From NCBI GenBank assembly GCA_964468685.1, contig CAYXUH010000013.1:1-27274 (forward strand): DNA of 27,274 nt. Reading direction: 5' to 3'. The position numbers and the translations under genes were made by a program. The notes below the pieces were generated by a model. That model worked only from the letters and a program-made list of their open reading frames with translations. It did not search any database and was not told where the DNA came from. Source of the stretch: UBA6078 sp964468685. GTDB taxonomy: Bacteria > Desulfobacterota > Syntrophia > Syntrophales > UBA2210. Shown piece by piece: positions 15,345-22,396 of this stretch; position 1 is the first letter of the stretch, and each line of letters begins with the position of its first letter.

Positions 15345-16874
15345 TCATGAATCCTGCACCGGTATCCGTATGTGAAAGACAGAACCGTGGCCCGGGGAGG
15401 ATGTGACGTCGATAGTACCCCCATGGGCCTTGACGATCTGCTGAGAGATGGCAAGACCGATTCCCGTGCCCTTGTCTTTGGTCGTATAAAAGGGTTTGAA
15501 GAGGCGTTTTATGGCCTTCTTTTCGATTCCCTCTCCCGTATCCTCAACGGCTATCTCGATCCCGGGGTTGTTTTCGGTGTCGATAACCCTCGCCGAAAGC
15601 GTCAGGGTACCCCCCTGAGGCATCGCCTCCACGGCATTCAGAACGATGTTCAAGACCGCCTGCACCATCTGTTCGCCGTCAACCCAGACCGGGGGCAGGT
15701 CCCGTGGGAGGTCTTTCCTGACAGCTATCCCTTCGGGAAGGTGCTGTGACGTGATCAGGGCGATGATCCTCTCCAGGATATCGGCGATATCCCGGGTGTC
15801 CGGATCGATGGTGCCGGGCTTCGCGTAGTTGAGAAAGCGCGATACCACATTGTTCAATCTGTCGATTTCACTGGTAATGACATCGAAGAGCTCACGGTTT
15901 TCCGCAGACTCGGTGTCGGATTTCAGGTACTGGGCGGCACCCTTTATTGATCCGAGGGGATTGCGAATCTCGTGCGCGAGGGTGCTCGCCATTTCATCGA
16001 GGAGGAGGGCCTTCTCCCTCTCCACCTCCTCATCGATGGTATAGAGCGAATTGAGGGATCCCTTTCCCTCGGGGAAGAGGTACAGTCCCGCCTTCTTGAG
16101 GATCAGTTTCACGGGATCTATGAAAATGACGATGATAAATGCCGTCATGAATATCATGGTGAAGGGGGGAATTCCTCCCCCCTCTCCGAAGATGGCAAGG
16201 ACGAGGTAGAAAGTGACGGTTACAAAGACAATCAGAAGAAAGACGATTGCTGCCCGTACCATTATTTCATACAGTTCGGGGAGGCGGGGGTAGGTAATGG
16301 TGATCAGGATGAGATAGATGAGGATTGCCAGGGCGATATCCAATAGCAGGGGAACGGTGGGGCGGTATAGGTGCGCTATGTTCGTCAGGCTCAGAATACC
16401 CGTGATTGCGCATGCGGCGGCCACATAGGTAAACCTTTTTCGCTCTATGTCGTCGGCCGCATTTCGTATCGCATGAAAGAGCAGCACAAGCCCATACACC
16501 AGGGCAGCGCCTATAGAGAGATACAGAATGCCGGCCGCGTAGTGCCAGTCAAAGAAAAATGGAAAATATACGGCAGCAATGATCAGACTTCCGAGGCCCG
16601 CGTATACTGCCGGGCGGTTCGAAGGTATCTCACGGTTGTCGAGAAAGATTTGACTGAAGCCGATCAGGAGCGGAGGTATCACCAGGAGACCAAGCGCGTG
16701 AAAGGTTTTCCAAAAATCATTGGGGAAAATCCCTTCGAAGAAGGCCCCCGTTTTTTCAAGAAAGAGCCCGAGGCACAGGGCTGCGAAGGTGATGTGAAGC
16801 CGCCGTTTATTCTTTTTTATGAGCAGTGAGGCCGCAACCGTCAGGCTGATTGCTGCCAGGGCAAATGTCTCCAT
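15345..16874 (-). CDS. Multi-pass membrane sensor histidine kinase
   Basis: A 509-residue kinase, the likely partner of the NtrC-type regulator. The N-terminal half (1-255) is almost all hydrophobic, with about eight or nine predicted membrane helices and no obvious periplasmic sensor domain, so the signal is probably sensed in the membrane. The H-box is STLAHEIRNPLGSIKG (297-312), with His301 as phosphoacceptor. The ATPase domain has the N-box NIVLNAVEA (409-417), the G1 box DTGEGI (445-450), the F-box LFKPFYTTK and the G2 box GTGIGL (469-474). I chose ATG 16874 because GAGGGAGT lies about 6 nt upstream; an in-frame ATG at 16934 would add 20 non-conserved residues. No PAS domain is recognisable. 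Confidence 0.9.
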   Translation of the reverse strand: METFALAAISLTVAASLLIKKNKRRLHITFAALCLGLFLEKTGAFFEGIFPNDFWKTFHALGLLVIPPLLIGFSQIFLDNREIPSNRPAVYAGLGSLIIAAVYFPFFFDWHYAAGILYLSIGAALVYGLVLLFHAIRNAADDIERKRFTYVAAACAITGILSLTNIAHLYRPTVPLLLDIALAILIYLILITITYPRLPELYEIMVRAAIVFLLIVFVTVTFYLVLAIFGEGGGIPPFTMIFMTAFIIVIFIDPVKLILKKAGLYLFPEGKGSLNSLYTIDEEVEREKALLLDEMASTLAHEIRNPLGSIKGAAQYLKSDTESAENRELFDVITSEIDRLNNVVSRFLNYAKPGTIDPDTRDIADILERIIALITSQHLPEGIAVRKDLPRDLPPVWVDGEQMVQAVLNIVLNAVEAMPQGGTLTLSARVIDTENNPGIEIAVEDTGEGIEKKAIKRLFKPFYTTKDKGTGIGLAISQQIVKAHGGTIDVTSSPGHGSVFHIRIPVQDS

Positions 16875-16912
16875 AGATGACTCCCTCAGTAAGCACGCAA
16901 CTCGTGTTACAT

Positions 16913-16926
16913 CAGCGAACTCGCTG
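16913..16926. promoter_or_regulatory. 14-bp palindrome upstream of the kinase gene
   Basis: CAGCGA-AC-TCGCTG is a perfect dyad centred 46 nt upstream of the kinase start codon. An imperfect inverted repeat (GTAAGCACG ... CGTGTTAC, about 16889-16910) lies directly beside it. It may be a regulator binding site; no binding protein can be named. Confidence 0.4.
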
Positions 16927-17184
16927 GTATGCAATCCCTCAGGGGAGAAGCTATCATATACACATCGCCATTACAAGATTGGCCGCGGGGTATGTATCGG
17001 TAATGCCTCTGCTGTTAACGCTTCGCCCTCTGCAGGTGTGTAATCCTTTACTGGCTGCGAAACATCTTACGCACCAAAAGCCCCCTGCGTATACCGCCGG
17101 CAGGGCAGCGTTGTTACCGGTATGGCCATATAGTATTCGGCATTTCAGCCTGTTGCCTTAGCCCCTCGCAATTGAGGGTTACGG

Positions 17185-17200
17185 TGGCATGCAATGTGCG
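17185..17200 (+). promoter_or_regulatory. Sigma-54 (-24/-12) promoter of the biosynthetic cluster
   Basis: TGGCATGCAATGTGCG matches the sigma-54 consensus TGGCACG-N4-TTGCW at most positions. The two near-invariant dinucleotides are present: GG (17186-17187) and GC (17198-17199), spaced by exactly 10 bases. The predicted transcript start near 17211 gives a leader of about 38 nt to the ATG at 17249. The divergent neighbours encode a sigma-54 activator and kinase. Confidence 0.65.
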
Positions 17201-17248
17201 TAGTTGTGGGAGATAGGTCAAGTTCAGGGAAAGGGTACAGAGGCGGAA

Positions 17249-18214
17249 ATGAGTGATCATAGAACAGCGGTTGTTTTTCCAGGCCAGGGGTCTCAGCGCC
17301 CCGGTATGGGAAAAGATTTTTATGATACGATCCCGGTAAGCAGGGATACCTATAATGAGGCCTCGGAGACCCTGGGATGGGATGTGGGCGCTATGTGCTT
17401 CGAGGAGGACGAGAGGTTGAACCTGACCGAATACGCCCAGCCCTGCATACTGGCGACCGAGATTGCCATGTTTCGCGGACTCCAGCTTCCGTATGACTTT
17501 GACCCTGAGTATTTCGGGGGTCACAGCCTGGGCGAATATACGGCCCTGGTCGCTGCGGGGGTCCTCCCCTTTTCCGACGCCCTTATTATTGTTCAGACAC
17601 GGGGCCGTCTCATGCAGGAGGCAACGCCCGTGGGGATGGGCGGGATGGCAGCCGTCATAGCTGCCGGCTTGGACGTGCAAAAGGTCCTGCGTGCGCTTGG
17701 GGACTTGCCTGTTGATCTGGCGAATGACAATTCCGCCGATCAGGTCGTTATAAGTGGTGAGTTGAGCGCGATCCCCGAGGCGGAAGAGAGGCTCAGGGCA
17801 TCTATCGGCGACGACCCCTCTTTTCGGTTTATACCCCTGAATGTCAGTGCCCCTTTTCACAGCCGTTTTATGGGGACCATCGAAGGGCGTTTCAGGGAGG
17901 TATTGCAAAACATCGAAACAAAATTAGAGCCCGGCAATGCAAACCGGGTGACGTCAAATTTTACCGGTCTTTTCCATTCGAACGACAGCAGCGAGATTAT
18001 TGGTCGAATGGTATCTCAGCTCAACAATACGGTGCAGTGGAGGAAGAACATGGACGCCCTTGCCGCTACGGGGAATTCCATCTTTGAAGTGGGCCCTGGC
18101 CGCCCCCTCAGGGGATTCTTCAAGACCATGAATCTGGAATGCCAGTCCATTACGACATTTTCGGGGGCGCAGAGGGTATTTGAACGGACCGGGGGGTCAC
18201 AAAAACAGTTGTGA
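17249..18214 (+). CDS. fabD: Malonyl-CoA:ACP transacylase (FabD-like)
   Basis: A 321-residue acyltransferase that loads malonyl (or a related extender) from CoA onto the carrier protein. It has the FPGQGSQ oxyanion motif (10-16), the nucleophile Ser93 in GHSLGEYTAL, Arg118 in QTRGRLMQE (carboxylate binding) and His204 in VSAPFHSRFM, as in E. coli FabD. The ATG at 17249 follows AGAGG by 5 nt; an in-frame ATG at 17204 would lie upstream of the predicted transcript start. It is the first gene of the ten-gene plus-strand cluster. Arg118 points to a carboxylated extender unit. A 148-nt gap separates it from the next gene. Confidence 0.92.
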   Translation: MSDHRTAVVFPGQGSQRPGMGKDFYDTIPVSRDTYNEASETLGWDVGAMCFEEDERLNLTEYAQPCILATEIAMFRGLQLPYDFDPEYFGGHSLGEYTALVAAGVLPFSDALIIVQTRGRLMQEATPVGMGGMAAVIAAGLDVQKVLRALGDLPVDLANDNSADQVVISGELSAIPEAEERLRASIGDDPSFRFIPLNVSAPFHSRFMGTIEGRFREVLQNIETKLEPGNANRVTSNFTGLFHSNDSSEIIGRMVSQLNNTVQWRKNMDALAATGNSIFEVGPGRPLRGFFKTMNLECQSITTFSGAQRVFERTGGSQKQL

Positions 18215-18297
18215 CGATCGGCAGACGATTCTTGGACCCCCGCTTCCTGACGCCTTGTAGCAGGAGAATCAGTGCGTTTCCGACTGCGGGGACCGTT

Positions 18298-18328
18298 CTC
18301 ATCAGAGAGCGGGTGAACGCGTGATGAG
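18298..18328. repeat. Short hairpin between fabD and the acyl-CoA dehydrogenase gene
   Basis: CTCATCA (18298-18304) pairs with TGATGAG (18322-18328) around a 17-nt loop. No T-run follows. It lies in the longest internal gap of the cluster (18215-18362) and could modulate read-through or mRNA stability. Confidence 0.4.
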
Positions 18329-18362
18329 GCCCCCTTAAATCTTTCAGGAGAACAGGTACACT

Positions 18363-19562
18363 ATGGATTTCAATCTTACCGATGATCAGCAGATGTATGT
18401 GGAGACAATCCGGAAATTTGTCAAAAACGAGATAACGCCTGACGTTATGGAGCGGGAACAGGCGCATGCCTTTCCCCTCGACACAATTGAAAAGGCGTGG
18501 AAGATCGGCCTTATGAATCTCTCCATCCCCGAATCGGTGAAGGGGTTTGAGGTGGATATCATTTCGTCGGCATTGATTGTCAAGGAACTGTCCTATGGCG
18601 ATACCGGCATCTCCACATCGGTGATGTGCAATGATCTGGCGAATATCGTGATTGCCCAGCATGGAACGGAGGAGCAGAAAGATGCCTTTCTCCAACCCTT
18701 TATCGAGGCCCCCATCGTTTCGGCCTTCTGTCTGACCGAGCCCGGCGCAGGCTCCGATAATTCCGCAATGACGACCTTCATCCGGAAGGGAGAAGACGGA
18801 CGGTACGTTCTCAACGGGGAGAAATGTTTCATCACCAATGCCTCGTATGCGTCACAGTTTACCGTCTTCTGCAAGGTGGGAGGCCCCGGTGGCCTTATGA
18901 TGGCCTGTGTTATTATCCCGCAGAGCTCCCTGAGCGATGCGGATATCGTCACCCAGCTCTCGGGGGGGAGGGAGATCACCCTGCAAGGCGGCGGCAGGAT
19001 CATAACGGGAAAACCCGAGGACAAGCTCGGGCAGCGCCTGTCAAATACCGCGACGGTGACCTTCGAAGATGTTGTCCTTGAGGATTATCAAATCATTGGG
19101 AACAGGCGGCTCGGTTTCAGATATGCCGTCGACGTCCTCGATTATGCGAGGCCCATGGTGGCGGCGATCGGTGTCGGTCTTGCGAAGAGGGCCTTCGATA
19201 TTACGCTGGAATACACGAAGGAACGTAAACAGTTTGGACAGAGGATCTGCGATCTCCCGGTAGCGCGCGATACGCTGGTGGAGATGTGGAAACGGGTCGA
19301 GCTGTCGGATCTGGCCCTGATGAAGGCGGCGGCCAAGGTCCAGGAACAGGCCGATGACAGCGGCATATACGCCTCCCTGGCGAAGAATGTTGCCGCCGAG
19401 GCGGCCCTCTTCTGTGCCAAGGAGGGGCTCCATCTGCACGGTGGTTACGGTTTCATGTCGGAGTATGAGATCTCGAAACTGGCACGGGATGTCCATATCA
19501 TCGACATATATGAAGGAACCCGAGAGGTTCAGGATATGATCATAGGACGGGAGCTCGTATAG
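18363..19562 (+). CDS. Acyl-CoA dehydrogenase family flavoprotein
   Basis: A 399-residue FAD enzyme of the acyl-CoA dehydrogenase family. FAD/substrate signatures include AFCLTEPGAGSDNSA (121-135) and CFITNA (155-160). RKQFGQ lies at 288-293, and the catalytic base is Glu384 in IYEGTREVQ. The family makes trans-2 double bonds in acyl-CoA with an electron-transfer partner; no etfAB is in the window. A stretch at about 187-215 is some 20 residues longer than usual. Sitting second in a fatty-acid-synthase-like operon that lacks an enoyl reductase, it might act on acyl-ACP, either to reduce enoyl groups or to introduce unsaturation; this is inference. The ATG at 18363 has AGGAG 12 nt upstream. 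It ends 2 nt before the KAS III gene. Confidence 0.9.
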   Translation: MDFNLTDDQQMYVETIRKFVKNEITPDVMEREQAHAFPLDTIEKAWKIGLMNLSIPESVKGFEVDIISSALIVKELSYGDTGISTSVMCNDLANIVIAQHGTEEQKDAFLQPFIEAPIVSAFCLTEPGAGSDNSAMTTFIRKGEDGRYVLNGEKCFITNASYASQFTVFCKVGGPGGLMMACVIIPQSSLSDADIVTQLSGGREITLQGGGRIITGKPEDKLGQRLSNTATVTFEDVVLEDYQIIGNRRLGFRYAVDVLDYARPMVAAIGVGLAKRAFDITLEYTKERKQFGQRICDLPVARDTLVEMWKRVELSDLALMKAAAKVQEQADDSGIYASLAKNVAAEAALFCAKEGLHLHGGYGFMSEYEISKLARDVHIIDIYEGTREVQDMIIGRELV

Positions 19563-19564
19563 GG

Positions 19565-20551
19565 ATGCTGTATATTCATGGGTTAGGTCATTTTCATCCG
19601 GAAAACGTGATCACGAACCGCTTCCTGGAGGAGCTGGACATCGGGAGCAGTGAGGAATGGATTCTGGAGCGGGTCGGTATACGGACCCGCCGGACAGCTT
19701 TGCCCCTGGAGTATATTAAGGAGACGAAGAATCGGGACCTGCGGGCCGCTATGGAGGCTTGTCTGTATACGAATGCCCAGACGGGAGGGCGCGCAGCGTG
19801 TCTGGCCCTGGAGCGGGCGGGACTGAAGCCTGAAGATATCGGGATGGTGATCTCCGGAAGTTCGGCATCCGACTATATAACCCCGGCCGAGGCGGCCACA
19901 GTGGCAGCGGAGATCGGGATTGACGTGCCCTGCTTTGATCTGAATTCCGCCTGTTCCACCTTCGGGATGCAGATGAAGGTTCTCTCCGATATGAAGCCGG
20001 AGGCGCTTCCTCCCTATGTCCTGATCGTCAATCCGGAGAATGTCACTCGTGTCATAGATTATTCAGACCGGAGGGCCGCACCGCTTTTCGGGGACGGGAC
20101 CAGTGCCGCCGTTGTGTCCGCGTCTGTCCCCTCGAAGATGGTATGCGAGGCCTTCTTCTGTGATTCGAATCCCTCGTCGTGGGACAAGGTGCGTGTCCCA
20201 CGGGTGGGACACTTCGATCAGGAAGGGAGCGCCGTTCAAGGGTTTGCGATACGCAAGACGACACAGCTACTCAGGGAATTACAGGAGATGTACCCTGCGG
20301 GGTATGACCGATTCAAGTTTGTTGGACACCAGGCGAACTTCGGGATGCTCAAGACCGTCTGCGAACGGTGCGGGATATCCGAAGAAGATCACTGGCACAA
20401 TATTATCGATTACGGTAACGCCGGATGCTCGGGGGCACCAAGTGTCCTGAGCGAGCACTGGGACGACCTGCGCGGCGGAGATCATATCGCATTGGTCTTG
20501 GTGGGTGGGGGGCTTACCTGGGTTCGTACAATGCTGAGAGTTGTAGAATAG
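19565..20551 (+). CDS. 3-oxoacyl-ACP synthase III (KAS III/FabH-like)
   Basis: A 328-residue condensing enzyme that would start chain building from an acyl-CoA and malonyl-ACP. The Cys-His-Asn triad is intact: Cys130 in DLNSACSTFGM, His255 in GHQANFGM, Asn285 in DYGNAGCSGAPS. The Cys motif differs from housekeeping FabH (usually NAACAGF). A roughly 20-residue segment (50-73) between the ERVGIRTR motif and the AC-LALERAGL helix is not typical of E. coli FabH, so the starter may be unusual. The ATG at 19565 is 2 nt after the previous stop, with GGGAG about 11 nt upstream. It is part of the cluster and shares its presumed promoter. Confidence 0.88.
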   Translation: MLYIHGLGHFHPENVITNRFLEELDIGSSEEWILERVGIRTRRTALPLEYIKETKNRDLRAAMEACLYTNAQTGGRAACLALERAGLKPEDIGMVISGSSASDYITPAEAATVAAEIGIDVPCFDLNSACSTFGMQMKVLSDMKPEALPPYVLIVNPENVTRVIDYSDRRAAPLFGDGTSAAVVSASVPSKMVCEAFFCDSNPSSWDKVRVPRVGHFDQEGSAVQGFAIRKTTQLLRELQEMYPAGYDRFKFVGHQANFGMLKTVCERCGISEEDHWHNIIDYGNAGCSGAPSVLSEHWDDLRGGDHIALVLVGGGLTWVRTMLRVVE

Positions 20552-20578
20552 AACAGGTGAACCGATAGTGAGGAAACT

Positions 20579-21175
20579 GTGACCTACGCTGAATTTATGA
20601 AAAAAGAAAATTTTGATCTGAGTGATCTGCTTGCCTTCGCCTACGGACGACTTGTGGATAACCCGCCCGAGACCTTTGACTCCCGGTTGCCCGCACCCCC
20701 GTTCCTGATGGTGGATCGCATCCTCTCGATAACGGGCAACGGACGGAAGGGAATCATTGTCGCCGAACAGGATATAAAGATGGACGCCTGGTATTTCCAA
20801 TGTCACATGCCGGGAGATCCCGTACAGCCGGGGTGCCTGTGTGTGGATGCGATCTGGCAGCTGCTGGGGTTTTACTGCTGCTGGAGGGGGGGCTTGGGCG
20901 GTGGCAGGGCGCTGGGTTCCGAGGAGATCATCTTTAACGGACAGGTCCGACCCTACAACAAAACGGTCCGGTATGAAATTGACGTGAAGCGGTTTTCCAA
21001 TCTCAAGGGGTCGGGCTCGAGCATCGTCATAGGAGATGGCAGGGTATTCGTTGACGACGAACTGATTATGACCGTTACAAATGCCCGTACGGGGATCTTC
21101 AAGGGGATCGTGTATCCCGATTATCCGAAGGAGTCTCCCAATTCAAGGGGGGGCATTATCAAGAGGGACATATGA
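20579..21175 (+). CDS. fabA: FabA-type 3-hydroxyacyl-ACP dehydratase/isomerase
   Basis: A 198-residue hot-dog protein clearly of the FabA rather than FabZ type. RLPAPPFLMVDRI (36-48), FQCHMPGDPVQPGCLCVDA (73-91) and WQLLGFY line up with E. coli FabA. His76 and Asp90 correspond to its catalytic His70 and Asp84, and GRALG and FNGQV blocks follow. FabA enzymes dehydrate 3-hydroxyacyl-ACP, and some isomerise trans-2 to cis-3, feeding unsaturated chains. It is about 25 residues longer than E. coli FabA, partly at the C-terminus (YPKESPNSRGG). The start is GTG at 20579, with GAGGAAA 3-4 nt upstream; the next ATG (20597) lacks a ribosome site. It overlaps the SDR gene by 4 nt. Confidence 0.9.
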   Translation: MTYAEFMKKENFDLSDLLAFAYGRLVDNPPETFDSRLPAPPFLMVDRILSITGNGRKGIIVAEQDIKMDAWYFQCHMPGDPVQPGCLCVDAIWQLLGFYCCWRGGLGGGRALGSEEIIFNGQVRPYNKTVRYEIDVKRFSNLKGSGSSIVIGDGRVFVDDELIMTVTNARTGIFKGIVYPDYPKESPNSRGGIIKRDI

Positions 21176-21930
21176 GCCATTCAAGGACAGGCAGTACGAA
21201 TATAGAATCGAGGCCGGTGGCCATTGTCACCGGAGGCGGAACCGGGATAGGCGCCGCATGCTGCGAGGCCCTCTCCCTCGAGGGGTTCAGAATCGGTATC
21301 CATTACCGGCATAGTGAGGCCCGGGCGAAGGAGGTCCTCTCCCGGATTGAGGATGGATTTCTCCTGAAGGCGGATCTTGCCGATGTGGACGAGGTGGAGG
21401 CACTGGTAAAGTCGATCAAGGCCGCGGCGGGCCGCGTCGATGTCCTGGTCAACAACGCCGGCACATCCGTCAATAACGATATCAACTCGATGAAGATCGA
21501 AGAGTTTGACTCACAGCGGTCGATGCTTCGCGGAACCTGGTATCTCACCAAACGGATACTGCGTCTCTTCATGCTTCGCACGGGAAGCGGCAGGATCATC
21601 AATATCTCCAGTGTGGTGGGGCATACCGGGAACAAGTGGCAGATCCCGTACACAATGGAAAAGGCGGCCCTTGACGCCTTCACAAAATCTCTCACCAAGG
21701 AGCTGCAGGGGCGCGATATTCTCGTCAATTCGGTGGCGCCTGGATTTATCGATACGGCCATGACCACGGATCTTCCCGATGAGATTCGGCAGGGTATCTT
21801 CGAGGACATTCCCTTAGGAAGAATGGGTTATCCCGAGGAGGTGGCCGATGTCGTGGCCTTTCTTGCCTGCAGGGGAACATATATCACGGGGAGCGTGATC
21901 CATGTAAACGGAGGGCTCTATGGGGGCTGA
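21172..21930 (+). CDS. SDR family 3-oxoacyl-ACP reductase (FabG-like)
   Basis: A 252-residue classical short-chain dehydrogenase. The Rossmann motif is TGGGTGIG (20-27), NNAG is at 94-97, catalytic Ser147 is in NISSVVG and the YxxxK pair is Tyr160/Lys164. HYRHSEAR after the second strand favours NADPH. It would reduce the 3-oxoacyl-ACP made by the condensing enzymes. The catalytic-tetrad Asn of FabG (usually in a vNLtg motif) is replaced by Met118 in SMLRGTWYLTK. The C-terminal GSVIHVNGGLYGG is normal. The ATG at 21172 has GAGGGA upstream and overlaps the previous stop (ATGA). The 3' end overlaps the next gene by 11 nt. Confidence 0.9.
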   Translation: MSHSRTGSTNIESRPVAIVTGGGTGIGAACCEALSLEGFRIGIHYRHSEARAKEVLSRIEDGFLLKADLADVDEVEALVKSIKAAAGRVDVLVNNAGTSVNNDINSMKIEEFDSQRSMLRGTWYLTKRILRLFMLRTGSGRIINISSVVGHTGNKWQIPYTMEKAALDAFTKSLTKELQGRDILVNSVAPGFIDTAMTTDLPDEIRQGIFEDIPLGRMGYPEEVADVVAFLACRGTYITGSVIHVNGGLYGG

Positions 21931-22396
21931 TCATGAAACGATCCGACAGGTTCTGGAGATGGTTCCCCAGCAGCAGCCGTTCCGTTTTATCGATGACATA
22001 CGGGAGATGGACGGGACCCACATTATCGGGACATATCGGTTCCGGGACGACGAGTATTTCTATCGGGGGCACTTCCCCGGTCAGCCCGTCACCCCCGGGG
22101 TTATCCTGATTGAAGCGATGGCGCAGACGGGGGTTGTCGCCTTCGGCATATACCTGCTCATGCGGCAGGGGATGACCTCCGACCGGATCAAACAGATGGT
22201 TACCCTTTTTGCTATGGTTGATGACTGTGAATTTAACGCCGTCGTAGGTCCCGGAGAACGGGTTATTATCAGGGGTGAAAAGATCTATCTTCGCAGGGGA
22301 AATCTAAAGACGAAGGTCAGTATGGAGCGGGAGAACGGGGAGTTTGTCTGCTCCGGGACACTGACCGGCAGAGGAGTTGATTCTCATGAAACATAG
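21920..22396 (+). CDS. FabZ-type hot-dog dehydratase
   Basis: A 158-residue hot-dog protein with the FabZ signature. YFYRGHFPGQPVTPGVILIE (46-65) holds catalytic His51 and Glu65, followed by AMAQTG, and QQPFRFIDDI (18-27) is the usual front block. It would remove water from 3-hydroxyacyl-ACP. Together with the FabA-type enzyme it gives the cluster two distinct dehydratases. The ATG at 21920 lies 4 nt after GGAGGG, inside the end of the SDR gene. Its end overlaps the KAS II start by 11 nt. A role in a non-acyl hot-dog reaction cannot be excluded, but both catalytic residues are present. Confidence 0.88.
   Translation: MGADHETIRQVLEMVPQQQPFRFIDDIREMDGTHIIGTYRFRDDEYFYRGHFPGQPVTPGVILIEAMAQTGVVAFGIYLLMRQGMTSDRIKQMVTLFAMVDDCEFNAVVGPGERVIIRGEKIYLRRGNLKTKVSMERENGEFVCSGTLTGRGVDSHET

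Larger units (their letters stand above)
16875..17248. other. Divergent regulatory region (374 nt) between the kinase gene and the biosynthetic cluster
   Basis: No gene is credible here. It holds a sigma-54 promoter facing right (17185-17200), a perfect 14-bp palindrome near the kinase start (16913-16926), and a loose dyad ATACCG (17091-17096) / CGGTAT (17118-17123), centred about 104 nt before the predicted sigma-54 transcript start, the usual distance for an activator site. Confidence 0.65.

Noticed and set aside
17114..17908. 264-codon minus-strand open frame opposite fabD
   Set aside because: Shadow of the fabD coding sequence; fabD shows all catalytic motifs and this frame shows none.
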